From the NCBI RefSeq assembly GCF_017744695.1, contig NZ_JAGIAS010000001.1:248001-312000 (forward strand): a stretch of DNA of 64,000 nucleotides, read 5' to 3'. Under the pieces are notes generated by a model. It did not search any database. It worked only from the letters and a program-made list of their open reading frames with translations, and had not been told where the DNA came from. The stretch comes from Dyadobacter sp. GTDB taxonomy: Bacteria > Bacteroidota > Bacteroidia > Cytophagales > Spirosomataceae. This document shows positions 50,241 to 59,277 of this stretch, in pieces (position 1 is the first letter of the stretch; every line of letters begins with the position of its first letter). The position numbers and the translations under genes are program-made.

Positions 50241-50277
50241 AAACGGGACTCATAATCACTCGTGAGTTCCGTTTTTT
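50241..50277. terminator. Terminator between molybdenum hydroxylase and ada
   Basis: AAACGGGACTCA (50241-50252) pairs with TGAGTTCCGTTT (50263-50274), one wobble; a T-run (GTTTTTT) follows on the plus strand. Bidirectional between convergent genes. Confidence 0.7.
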
Positions 50278-50286
50278 AAATGGAAA

Positions 50287-51327
50287 TTACTTGTTGGCCC
50301 TCTCCATATCGAGCAGCCACTGCTTGCGCCATATTCCGCCTCCGTAGCCGGTCAGGCTGCCGTCGGTGCCTATCACCCTGTGACAGGGTACCAGAATCGA
50401 TATTTTGTTCATGCCGTTGGCATTGGCTACCGCGCGTATGGAGCCGGGGTTTCCGATCATCACCGCTTGTTGCTGATAGCTTCGGGTTTCACCATAGGGA
50501 ACAGCCCGCAATGCTTGCCAGACGATATTTTGAAAGTCTGACCCTACTGCATGAAGAGGGACCGTAAACTCCTTCCTTGCCCCCGCGAAGTACTCCGCAA
50601 GTTCCTTTTCCAGTATTTCAAAATGCACATTTCGCCCCTGAATAATGTTCGCATTCAAGGCTTTTGAAAGCAATTTAAACTCGGTTTCCAACATTTTCCG
50701 GTCGGTAAACTCCAGCAGGCACAAACCTTCCCTGGTCGCGCAGGCAAACATGGTTCCCAGGGGCGTTTCCAGCCTTGTCAGGTCTATTATTTGCTGCGAT
50801 TTCCCTTTAACCGGCGAAAACCCGAAAATGCTCTTGAACGATCCCCCGAAGCCGCTTAGCGAGTCAAAACCTGAATCAAAAGCCGCTGTCGTGACCGACT
50901 GCCCCTGCTGAATGTGTTTAAAAGCAGAATTGATACGGTACATTCTCTGGTATGCGTGAAACGTCATACGATGGTTTTTAAGAAACCAACGCCGTACCGA
51001 ACTCGGTTCAAGCCCCCGGGCAAGCAGGTCCGCATCCCTGAATTTTAAAGCAGGATCGTCAGCTAATTCGTCGAGCAGTGAACGGATTGTTTCCGGTGTC
51101 TGATGAGCGTGCTCTAATGGCCTGCAAACCTTACATGGCCGGTACCCTTTCTGAAATGCCTCTTTGGCAGAAAAGACAAATTCGACATTTTCCATTCTGG
51201 GCTTTCTGGCGGTACAGGTCGGGCGGCAAAAAATACCCGTGGTTTTCACAGCCGTGAAGAAAACACCCTCAAATTGGCTATCCTTCTCTATAATAGCCTG
51301 ATACATCCTTTCATTGGAAAGATTCAT
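50287..51327 (-). CDS. ada: Ada: bifunctional alkylation-response regulator and DNA repair methyltransferase
   Basis: A 346-residue protein with the full Ada layout. N-terminal zinc domain with Cys34, Cys38, Cys65 and Cys68, same spacing as in E. coli Ada; the first (in FCRPTC) accepts methyl groups from phosphotriesters. An AraC helix-turn-helix domain follows (about 90-165: LARGLEPSSVRRWFLKNHRMTFHAYQRMYRI). The C-terminal methyltransferase domain has the active-site PCHRVIG (Cys316), which removes methyl from O6-methylguanine. Methylation of Cys in the first domain should turn it into a transcriptional activator. Transcribed divergently from the sigma gene at 51567. Clear assignment. Confidence 0.95.
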   Translation of the reverse strand: MNLSNERMYQAIIEKDSQFEGVFFTAVKTTGIFCRPTCTARKPRMENVEFVFSAKEAFQKGYRPCKVCRPLEHAHQTPETIRSLLDELADDPALKFRDADLLARGLEPSSVRRWFLKNHRMTFHAYQRMYRINSAFKHIQQGQSVTTAAFDSGFDSLSGFGGSFKSIFGFSPVKGKSQQIIDLTRLETPLGTMFACATREGLCLLEFTDRKMLETEFKLLSKALNANIIQGRNVHFEILEKELAEYFAGARKEFTVPLHAVGSDFQNIVWQALRAVPYGETRSYQQQAVMIGNPGSIRAVANANGMNKISILVPCHRVIGTDGSLTGYGGGIWRKQWLLDMERANK

Positions 51328-51497
51328 AGATCAGTTTGTTGAATTGATAGCCAAAATTAGAGCGGTCGCAGCAGGCCGGCAACCGGAAAATTAACAAGTA
51401 TTTTTTGGGTCTCTAAACTGAAATATTGGTTCCGCCCACCCCACCATTGGAATAATTACTTTTTTTGCAAGATATTTCCTATTCAACGAATTATTAA

Positions 51498-51505
51498 TAT
51501 TTTTG
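51498..51505 (+). promoter_or_regulatory. Probable -7 promoter element of the sigma gene
   Basis: TATTTTTG matches the Bacteroidota TAnnTTTG -7 consensus exactly and lies about 60 bp before the sigma ATG at 51567. No TTTG -33 element is at the expected distance of about 20 bases (nearest TTTG is 30 bases upstream), so it is a moderate candidate. Confidence 0.45.
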
Positions 51506-51566
51506 CAAAAGTGGCAACGCCCAGACCGGGGCCACGCGACCCATTTCCGACTTTAAGTTTCCGACA

Positions 51567-52151
51567 ATGTCCGATCACTCTTTCCTGCATGAGGACGCCG
51601 AGCTGCTGCAACGCATTGCTTCGGGCGATGAAAGGGCTTTCAGGATTATTTTCAACCGGTACCATCACAAGCTGGGTACATACATTTACCGTGTGACGCG
51701 TTCCCACGAAATGGCCCAGGAGATTACCCAGGACTTGTTTCTCAAAATCTGGCTCAACCGCGAATCGCTCACCGGCGTTTCCAACTTCAAAGCATACCTC
51801 TTTGCGGCATCGAAAAATCAGGCTATTACCAGCCTGAAAAAGATCGCGCGGGAACAAAGCCGTGTGGCACCGCTGGAAAGTACCTTCGACATGGAGCATA
51901 CCGACGACGCAGACGAAACCCAGCGCTATACGCTGATCGACGAGGCGATCGACCACCTGCCGCCACAGCAACGCCAGGTGTACCTGCTCAGCCGTCATGA
52001 GCGCCTCAAATACGCCGAAATCGCAAGCCGCCTCAGCCTCTCCCGCGAGACGGTCAAAAAATATCTGCAACTTTCGTCGGAATCCATCGGCAATTATATT
52101 CGCAAAAGATTGATTACCAACATATTGATCTTCATCTCCATTTTTATTTAA
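51567..52151 (+). CDS. ECF RNA polymerase sigma-70 factor
   Basis: A 194-residue sigma factor. Region 2 at residues 15-85 (GDERAFRIIFNRYHHKLGTYIYRVTRSHEMAQEITQDLFLKIW), region 4 near 125-180 (LPPQQRQVYLLSRHERLKYAEIASRLSLSRETVKKYLQLSSES). Start at ATG 51567. It opens the second sigma/FecR/SusC/SusD operon in the window; the same operon type is at the left edge on the opposite strand. It should drive susCD and the downstream DUF1080 and dehydrogenase-like genes on receptor signalling. Confidence 0.95.
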   Translation: MSDHSFLHEDAELLQRIASGDERAFRIIFNRYHHKLGTYIYRVTRSHEMAQEITQDLFLKIWLNRESLTGVSNFKAYLFAASKNQAITSLKKIAREQSRVAPLESTFDMEHTDDADETQRYTLIDEAIDHLPPQQRQVYLLSRHERLKYAEIASRLSLSRETVKKYLQLSSESIGNYIRKRLITNILIFISIFI

Positions 52152-52240
52152 AAATTTCCGGAATACACTACCCCCTTTTTACCTGGGCTTTCGGTCTTTC
52201 ATACAAAACCGGGATTTTTTAGCATTCTAACAATTTGGCC

Positions 52241-53425
52241 ATGGCAATATCCCCAGAAAGGCTTTCCGCACTGTTCAGGCGCTACTACGCAGGCATAGCA
52301 ACGCCCGCGGAAACGGAGGAACTGATGGACCTTGTCCGGTCCTCGCAACACGATGACGAGCTTGCGCATGCGCTCAGGCACGCATGGGAGCATACGGATG
52401 CAGACGAGAAGCATTTCGGGGAACAGGAAAGTCAGCAAATGCTGAATGCCATCCTGACCGACAACACCCTGGCACAACCTGCGGAAGAGCCGTTCCGGAT
52501 CAGATGGGTACGCTATGCGGCAGCGGCGGTCATTGTCATCGCAGCTACGTTTGCATTTTACCGGTTTAAACAGCAACCCACAGTTACCCAACGGCCCGTA
52601 GCCACGAACCAGGTATTGACCGACATTCCACCGGGCGGTAACCGCGCATTCCTCGTGCTCGCCGACGGTGCCGGCATTCATCTCGACAGCGCCAAAAACG
52701 GGCTGCTGGCCAGAACAGGCGATGCGGAAATCACCAAAACAGATGAGGGAAAAATTGCCATTTCGACTGGTAATCAACCAGGTAACAACCTTTTGCAACG
52801 CAATTTGTTAACGACTCCCAAAGGAGGCCAATATCAGCTCACGCTCAGCGACGGCAGCAAGGTTTGGCTGAATGCCTCCTCGTCCGTCCGCTTCCCGGCC
52901 GCTTTTGCCGCCAACGAACGAAGGGTGGAGATCACCGGGGAAGTGTATTTTGAAGTTACCAAAGACAAAAAGCGACCGTTCCGCGTCAAATTCGGCGATT
53001 CGGAGGTGGAAGTGCTCGGGACAAGCTTCAATATCATGGCCTATCCCGACGAAAAGGCGTCGAAAACCACATTGTTGGAAGGGTCGGTCAGACTTAGTCA
53101 TACCGGCCAGTCACGTATGCTCGTTCCCGGCCAGCAGGGCGCCATTCAATCCGACGGGGCGATCGTAACGGCCACCGTGGACACGGAACGGGAAACAGCC
53201 TGGAAGCAAGGGCTTTTCTACTTCCGTGATTCGGGTATCCGGGAAATCATGCGCGACGCCTCGCGCTGGTACGACATCGAAGTGGAATACCGCGGAAAAA
53301 TCCCGAAACGCCAGTTCACCGGAAAGGTTTCCCGCCATGTAAATATCTCAGAGCTACTCAATATGCTCCGGTACGCGGGCGTGAACAGCACGATTGAAAA
53401 CCGGAAAGTCGTGATTTCAATGTAG
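52241..53425 (+). CDS. FecR family anti-sigma factor
   Basis: A 394-residue protein, ATG at 52241 (a TTG at 52235 also in frame). Transmembrane helix near residues 88-106 (YAAAAVIVIAATFAFYRF), FecR domain with the conserved GGQYQLTLSDGSKVWLNASSSVRFPAAFA and EVYFEVTKDKKRPFRVKFGD segments, and C-terminal DUF4974 (FYFRDSGIREIMRDASRWYDIEVEYRGKIPKRQFTGKV). It should control the sigma factor 90 bp upstream. SusC with STN domain follows 215 bp on, the expected receptor partner. Confidence 0.93.
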   Translation: MAISPERLSALFRRYYAGIATPAETEELMDLVRSSQHDDELAHALRHAWEHTDADEKHFGEQESQQMLNAILTDNTLAQPAEEPFRIRWVRYAAAAVIVIAATFAFYRFKQQPTVTQRPVATNQVLTDIPPGGNRAFLVLADGAGIHLDSAKNGLLARTGDAEITKTDEGKIAISTGNQPGNNLLQRNLLTTPKGGQYQLTLSDGSKVWLNASSSVRFPAAFAANERRVEITGEVYFEVTKDKKRPFRVKFGDSEVEVLGTSFNIMAYPDEKASKTTLLEGSVRLSHTGQSRMLVPGQQGAIQSDGAIVTATVDTERETAWKQGLFYFRDSGIREIMRDASRWYDIEVEYRGKIPKRQFTGKVSRHVNISELLNMLRYAGVNSTIENRKVVISM

Positions 53426-53640
53426 AAGCGTATATAGTATTGCGTTAACAAATCAATCTACCTAACCCAACACCTTTTATGCAAAACAAAGCAAAACCAC
53501 CTCCAACGCGCATGGCAGCGTAGTTCGGTAAACAAAAACAGGGAAAATGGTGCGAACATTTCCCCTGCGACAAGTCCGGATGATGCAACAGGCTCCCACC
53601 AGGAAACGCTATTAACCATTCACCCAAACCTTACAAATAT

Positions 53641-56600
53641 ATGCAATTAATCGATTTACTCCGGGGCCGGGGTTACCCTCGTGTATCCATACCTCCCAAA
53701 CTGATCCTGACAATGAAACTGATCACGTTTCTCCTTCTGGCAACACTCGCGCAAGTATCCGCCGACGGGTACAGCCAGAAGATCACCCTCGACGAGAAAA
53801 ACGTGCCGCTGGAAGCAGCGCTGTCCGCTATCGAAAAGCAGACGGACTATCTTTTTCTGTACGACAAGCTCGAAATGCCGAAAGGTCAGAAAGTGACGCT
53901 GCAGATCAGGAATGCGTCGATTGCGCAAACACTGAACCTGTTGCTCAAAGATCTTCCGCTTTCCTATAAAATATTCAACAAGAGCATTGTACTCCGCCGC
54001 GAACCCAAAGACAAAGAAGCCGCTCCCCCTATCCCTGAAAAGAAAACCGAGGTGCGGCAAACGATCAAGGGGCTCGTCACCGACGACAAGGGCGAGCCGC
54101 TCCCCGGTGTGAGCGTGCTCGTGAAGGGCACGCAAAGCGGCACCACGACCGACGTGCAGGGGCGGTACAACCTCGAAATCGACAACCCGACGGCCATTCT
54201 GACGTTCAGTTTTGTGGGTTACATCAGCCAGGAAATGCCCGTAGGCGACAAAAGCGAGATCAATATTAAACTGATCGGGGACATTAAAGCGCTTAACGAG
54301 ATAGTCGTGATCGGCTACGGAACGATCCGGAAAACCGACCTGACCGGCGCTGTGGGCACCGTTACCGCCAGGCAAACCGAAAACCAGGCAGTACCCACGC
54401 TCAGCCAGGCCCTGCAAGGCAAAATGGCCGGGCTTACCGTACGACAGACGAGCGGAAATCCGGGTGCCGGCGCGGAGGTGCGGATACGCGGGATGGGTAC
54501 TTTTGGCGCATCAGCCTCCCCGCTGGTGGTGGTCGACGGTATTATCACCAACGGCGGGCTTACCGACCTCGATCCCAACAGCATTGAATCGATCACCGTA
54601 TTGAAAGATGCTTCATCGGCTGCCATTTATGGCTCCCGTGGTGCCAACGGGGTGGTGCTCGTTACTACCAAAAGGGGCTCTACCGGCAAAGAAGCGATCA
54701 GTTTTCAGTCCTATTACAGCTTCGACAGGGTGATACAAAAAATCGGGACTGTGGACGCGGCTACCTATGGCGGCATGGTCAATGATTTTTATGTAAACCA
54801 GGGCAAAGAAGCTCCCTACGCTGACCCGGCCTCGCTCGGAAAGGGCACCAACTGGCAGGACGAGATCTTCCGCACCGGCGGGAAACAAAGCTACTCCCTC
54901 TCGCTCAGCGGTGGCACCGAAAAAAACCTGCACGCCATCACTGCGAGCTATTACAAAGGCGACGGGATTGTGATCAACTCCAAATACGACCGGGCCAATT
55001 TCCGGGTCAACAACGATATTAAACCGTTAAAAGGACTCAAAATCAGCAGCAGCGTGGGTTTCAGCTACGGTGCATTGAAGCAAGGCGATCCACAGGGGGC
55101 GGTCAACGCCGCGTTGATTTACGCGCCGAATGTGAAACCCTACAATGCCGACGGCAGCTACGGCATCGCCGACCGCGCCGGCCAACCTACAACCATGACC
55201 GCCCCGCTCGTGGCCGCGTATGAGCGTACCTACCGCGAAAACCGCCTTGGATTGCTGGGTAACCTTTTCGCTGAATACGAAATCTTGCCGGGCTTGAAAT
55301 TCAAGAGTAGCCTGAGTGCGGAGTACATTAATCTGGATATCAAATCATTTGTTCCGTCCTACAACTTCGGCCTGGGTAACTCCAACGGCATTGCCACGCT
55401 GAACAGGGAGCTGAGAAGCACAAAAAACTACATTATCGACAACATTCTTACTTACAGCAAGTCGTTCAATACGCATCACCACCTCGACCTCATGGCCGGG
55501 TACACTTTCCAGGACGAGCGGTTCGAGTTCGTACGGGCATTTCGTAATACATTCAGCAGAAACGACGAGAATCTGCAAGTGCTCGACGCCGCTACCGCCA
55601 ACGACCTCGCACGGGGCAATTACACCGAATGGGCACTGCAATCCTATCTGGGAAGGCTCAATTACGCATTCAAGGAAAAATACCTGCTCTCGTCCAGCAT
55701 CCGCATCGACCAGTCGTCGCGTTTCGCCAAACAGAACCGCACGGGTATATTTCCTTCGGTGTCCGCGGGCTGGGTGCTTTCCAACGAGGGATTTGCGGCC
55801 GGCAAGCTAGGCCCGGTGAGTTATCTCAAACTTCGTGCAGGTTATGGCGCGCTGGGGAACCAGGATGTGGGGGGAACTTATCCCTATCAATCCGTGATCG
55901 ATTACGGGTTAAGCTATGATTTCGGATCGTCCCAGAATGTGTTGGCCGGTGCTGCGCCTACGGCACTCGCCAACCCGAATATTTCCTGGGAAAAAACCAC
56001 GACCACCGGCGCGGGACTCGAATTTAACCTGTTTCAGGACCGGCTTTCATTCATCATCGATTATTACGACCGCCGCACGACCGACGTACTCGTTCGCGTA
56101 CCGCTGCCTACCATTTCCGGCATGGCTACTTTTCCCTTTCAAAACGTCGGCAGCGCCCGGAACAGCGGTATGGAGTATACTGTGGAATATCGCGGCAATG
56201 CGTTCAACCAGGAGCTGACCTACAATGTGGGCATTAACCTGACCGTCAATAAAAACGAAGTTACCAAGCTGAACAAAGGCCTTGACATTATCCAGGCAGG
56301 CGGGGGCCAGGGCGGCGTCGAAACCCGGACCTCCGAGGGGCATGGTATCAATTCATTCTATGGCTATGTCCAGGAAGGTATTTTTCAGACTACCGACGAG
56401 ATCAAAAATTCGCCCTTCCAGCCGAATGCAGCGCCGGGCGACATCAAGTTCAAGGATCTTAACCACGACAACATCATCGACGACCGCGACCGGACCTATA
56501 TCGGCAATTTCCTGCCCAAACAAACGGTCGGTTTCAATGCGGGTGCCCGGTTTAAGAACTTTGATTTCACCCTTTCGCTCGTAGGCGATTTCGGACGGTA

Positions 56601-56976
56601 CCAGAATATTTTCGCCAGCGGGTTTGCGGCGGCACGTGCAGCCGAGTCGACCAACATCATGTGGGCCGATCGCTGGACGGGGCCCGGCACGAGCAACTAT
56701 GTTCCCAGGATCATCGGCGGCGACCCTAACAACAACTCCCGCTCGTCGGATTTCTGGGTGAGAAGCCAGGATTACCTGCGCCTCCAGAACGTCCAGCTCG
56801 GTTACGACTTTTCCGGAAAGTCGTTGAAAAAGGTGGGACTGGGTAAACTCAGGCTCTACATCGCCGGCCAGAACCTGCTGACATTCACCAATTACCCCGG
56901 CTTCGACCCCGAAACAACGGCCACGGCCTACCCTATTCCCCGCTCGGTCTACATGGGACTGAACCTGGGTTTTTAG
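53641..56976 (+). CDS. SusC/RagA TonB-dependent transporter with STN domain
   Basis: A 1111-residue transporter. After a positively charged N-terminus comes the signal peptide (KLITFLLLATLAQVSADGYSQ), then STN at about residues 45-115 (ITLDEKNVPLEAALSAIEKQTDYLFLYDKLEM), the CarboxypepD_reg domain (IKGLVTDDKGEPLPGVSVLVKG), the plug (EIVVIGYGTIRKTDLTGAVGTV and LKDASSAAIYGSRGANGV) and the barrel ending YMGLNLGF. A later ATG at 53713 would also give a signal peptide, but the longer start fits homologues. STN plus upstream sigma/FecR suggests signal-transducing uptake. SusD follows after 31 bp. Confidence 0.94.
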   Translation: MQLIDLLRGRGYPRVSIPPKLILTMKLITFLLLATLAQVSADGYSQKITLDEKNVPLEAALSAIEKQTDYLFLYDKLEMPKGQKVTLQIRNASIAQTLNLLLKDLPLSYKIFNKSIVLRREPKDKEAAPPIPEKKTEVRQTIKGLVTDDKGEPLPGVSVLVKGTQSGTTTDVQGRYNLEIDNPTAILTFSFVGYISQEMPVGDKSEINIKLIGDIKALNEIVVIGYGTIRKTDLTGAVGTVTARQTENQAVPTLSQALQGKMAGLTVRQTSGNPGAGAEVRIRGMGTFGASASPLVVVDGIITNGGLTDLDPNSIESITVLKDASSAAIYGSRGANGVVLVTTKRGSTGKEAISFQSYYSFDRVIQKIGTVDAATYGGMVNDFYVNQGKEAPYADPASLGKGTNWQDEIFRTGGKQSYSLSLSGGTEKNLHAITASYYKGDGIVINSKYDRANFRVNNDIKPLKGLKISSSVGFSYGALKQGDPQGAVNAALIYAPNVKPYNADGSYGIADRAGQPTTMTAPLVAAYERTYRENRLGLLGNLFAEYEILPGLKFKSSLSAEYINLDIKSFVPSYNFGLGNSNGIATLNRELRSTKNYIIDNILTYSKSFNTHHHLDLMAGYTFQDERFEFVRAFRNTFSRNDENLQVLDAATANDLARGNYTEWALQSYLGRLNYAFKEKYLLSSSIRIDQSSRFAKQNRTGIFPSVSAGWVLSNEGFAAGKLGPVSYLKLRAGYGALGNQDVGGTYPYQSVIDYGLSYDFGSSQNVLAGAAPTALANPNISWEKTTTTGAGLEFNLFQDRLSFIIDYYDRRTTDVLVRVPLPTISGMATFPFQNVGSARNSGMEYTVEYRGNAFNQELTYNVGINLTVNKNEVTKLNKGLDIIQAGGGQGGVETRTSEGHGINSFYGYVQEGIFQTTDEIKNSPFQPNAAPGDIKFKDLNHDNIIDDRDRTYIGNFLPKQTVGFNAGARFKNFDFTLSLVGDFGRYQNIFASGFAAARAAESTNIMWADRWTGPGTSNYVPRIIGGDPNNNSRSSDFWVRSQDYLRLQNVQLGYDFSGKSLKKVGLGKLRLYIAGQNLLTFTNYPGFDPETTATAYPIPRSVYMGLNLGF

Positions 56977-57007
56977 TGATACGCAATCATAGCAAACGGT
57001 CTTTATT

Positions 57008-58531
57008 ATGAAAAGAAACATACATTCAATGCTTTTGCTGGCAGCCCTGACCTTCGGCTGCAATGGCAAACTCGACCTGGACCCGATCGGCTCGATTTCC
57101 CAGGAAAACTTCTATACCACCACGAGCGACGCCCAGGCTGCGGTAGTTGCCTGCTACAATGCCATTCTGGCCTACCACACAGGCGGTAGCACCAGCAATG
57201 TGACGGGCATGGATATGTGGGGCGATATTCAAAGTTCCGATGCCGAGCCGCATCCCGACGGCGTGGCCTGGAACCAGATTTACCAATACACCCTCCAACC
57301 CAACAACGGGGAGCTGGCCAACCAGTGGTTCCAGATTTACGAAGGCATTTACCGCTGCAACCAGGCGATGGAGAAAATACCCGGCATTCAAATGGACGAA
57401 GCCCTGAAATCGCGGCTGATCAAGGAAGCCTACTTTCTACGCGGCTGGTGGCTCCTGCGCTTGGGAAAAATGTATGGCAATGCACCGCTGATTACCAAAA
57501 CACTAGGCATCGACGAGTTGCTGGTACCGAAATCTACCCGGCAGGAGATTTTCGACCAGGTGGAAAAAGACCTCATCCAGGCATCGACCCTGCCCGATTC
57601 CTACGACGACGCCAACCTGGGACGCGCCACGTCTTACGCCGCCAAAACCGTGCTTGCCGAATTATACCTTTGGGAAAAACAATGGGCCAAGGCCAAACCC
57701 CTGCTCGAAACGGTGATCAACTCCGGCCGGTTCAGGCTGCTGGACTCCTATTCAGCATTATTCGACGGCTCGATTGAAAACCATCCCGAATCCATTTTTG
57801 AGATACAATACAAAGCCAACACCGGCAAAAACCTGGGCAATTTCTCGACCACGTACAGCGCGCCCAACGGCGAAGGCTATGTACCTGGCGGCGGCTGGGG
57901 GTGGATCAGGCCGACGAAAGACCTCGTGAACGAATACGAAACGAAGCCCAGGGAAGACCCCCGCCTTACCTACTCCATTTTCCGCAGGGGCGATAATTTC
58001 GAAGGACAGGTTTTCAAGGATGTGGTAAACGGAACCGGCTTTGCAGTCAAGAAATGGGTGATTTCGGGTAAAACAGGTGCCGAAATCGAACAGAACTATC
58101 CCTGGCACACTTCCGCTAACTTCGCATTGTACCGCTATGCAGAAGTGCTGCTGATGTACGCGGAAGTGCTCAACGAGACGGGCGACGCGGCCGGTGCGGT
58201 GGGTTATATCAACAAAGTCCGCGCGCGGCCGTCGGTGAACATGCCTGCATTAGCCACGACCCTCACCAAAGCGCAGGTGTTCGAAGCGATCCGCCACGAG
58301 CGCCGGGTCGAATTCACGTTCGAAGGCAAAACAGCCTACGACCTGCGCCGCTGGGGCATTGCGGGCAGCTTCCTGAGATCGAAGGACCGGTGGCAGAACG
58401 ACGTGAAGATCAACCCGCAATGGGGCGGCAACTTCTTCAAGTACGTCGACGGCAAGAACGACTATTTCCCGATCCCTCAGTCGGAGATCGACAAGTCCGG
58501 CGGCACACTGGTTCAAAATGAAGGCTGGTAA
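57008..58531 (+). CDS. SusD/RagB family outer membrane lipoprotein
   Basis: A 507-residue SusD-like lipoprotein (lipobox LTFGC at Cys18). Typical features: SQENFYTTTSDAQAAVVACYNAI near the start, IKEAYFLRGWWLLRLGKMYGN, LYRYAEVLLMYAEVLNETG, IRHERRVEFTFEGKTAYDLRRWG, and the ending PIPQSEIDKSGGTLVQNEGW. Forms the uptake pair with the SusC 31 bp upstream; the following genes encode DUF1080 and a large haem-binding protein, 28 and 43 bp apart, so the operon continues. Confidence 0.95.
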   Translation: MKRNIHSMLLLAALTFGCNGKLDLDPIGSISQENFYTTTSDAQAAVVACYNAILAYHTGGSTSNVTGMDMWGDIQSSDAEPHPDGVAWNQIYQYTLQPNNGELANQWFQIYEGIYRCNQAMEKIPGIQMDEALKSRLIKEAYFLRGWWLLRLGKMYGNAPLITKTLGIDELLVPKSTRQEIFDQVEKDLIQASTLPDSYDDANLGRATSYAAKTVLAELYLWEKQWAKAKPLLETVINSGRFRLLDSYSALFDGSIENHPESIFEIQYKANTGKNLGNFSTTYSAPNGEGYVPGGGWGWIRPTKDLVNEYETKPREDPRLTYSIFRRGDNFEGQVFKDVVNGTGFAVKKWVISGKTGAEIEQNYPWHTSANFALYRYAEVLLMYAEVLNETGDAAGAVGYINKVRARPSVNMPALATTLTKAQVFEAIRHERRVEFTFEGKTAYDLRRWGIAGSFLRSKDRWQNDVKINPQWGGNFFKYVDGKNDYFPIPQSEIDKSGGTLVQNEGW

Positions 58532-58559
58532 TCGCATTGTAGTACCTAATTGAAACGAT

Positions 58560-59234
58560 ATGATAAAACTCCTGAACCCCAATTTCATACTGGAAGCAGC
58601 AGGCTCGGCCCTGCTGCTCACGGTGGCCCTGCATTTGCCGGAACAGGCATCGGCACAGCAAGCGCCTAAATCCGTTTCGCTTTTCGACGGCAAGACGCTG
58701 AACGGCTGGCGAACGGCCGACCCGGCGGAGATCAAACTCTGGCAGGTGGCGGACAGCGCGCTGGTGAGCGGCGACCGCAAAGAAAAAATCCCCGCCAACC
58801 GCTACCTGCTCACCACCGGCGAATACCGCGATTTTGAGTTCCGCTGCCTGTTCCGACTTACCGGCGACGCCAAAACCGGGTTGATCAACAGCGGCATTCA
58901 GTACCGCTCAATCATCGATGGCGGCAAGGTGGTAGGCTACCAGGCCGACATTGGTACCGGCTACTGGGGCGACATTTACGATGAGCACCGCAGGGGAAAG
59001 CTCGTCGGCGGTGACCTGAAAACGCTGAGCCATTTGCTGCATGAAAACGGCTGGAACAGCTACATGATCCGCTGCAAGGGCAATCGCCACGAGCTGTACA
59101 TCAATGGCGTCAAAACCTGCGACTACACCGAAACCGATCCCAGGATTCCTTCGAAGGGGTTTATAGCAGTGCAAATACACAGCGGCGGGGCGGCAAAAGT
59201 AGAATTCCGGGATCTGACGATTTCTGAATTATAG
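58560..59234 (+). CDS. DUF1080 (3-keto-disaccharide hydrolase type) protein
   Basis: A 224-residue protein with N-terminal signal-like segment (LEAAGSALLLTVALHLPEQASAQ) and DUF1080 opening motif SLFDGKTLNGWRTAD; central SGIQYRSIIDGGKVVGYQADIGTGYWGDIYDEHRRG and C-terminal IPSKGFIAVQIHSGGAAKVEFRDLTI are typical. Homologues in Bacteroides are 3-keto-glycoside hydrolases/lyases. It shares this domain with the gene at the left edge, but the two sequences differ enough to be separate subfamilies. In the operon with SusCD and a haem-binding dehydrogenase-like protein, a role in 3-keto-sugar breakdown fits. Confidence 0.9.
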   Translation: MIKLLNPNFILEAAGSALLLTVALHLPEQASAQQAPKSVSLFDGKTLNGWRTADPAEIKLWQVADSALVSGDRKEKIPANRYLLTTGEYRDFEFRCLFRLTGDAKTGLINSGIQYRSIIDGGKVVGYQADIGTGYWGDIYDEHRRGKLVGGDLKTLSHLLHENGWNSYMIRCKGNRHELYINGVKTCDYTETDPRIPSKGFIAVQIHSGGAAKVEFRDLTISEL

Positions 59235-59277
59235 ACCGCGCTATTTTTTAGTTTAAACAAAACAAAATCAATACGAT

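Noticed and set aside
53713-56976. Shorter start for the last SusC gene
   Set aside because: It would also give a signal peptide, but the longer basic N-terminus is usual for STN-type SusC proteins in this phylum.
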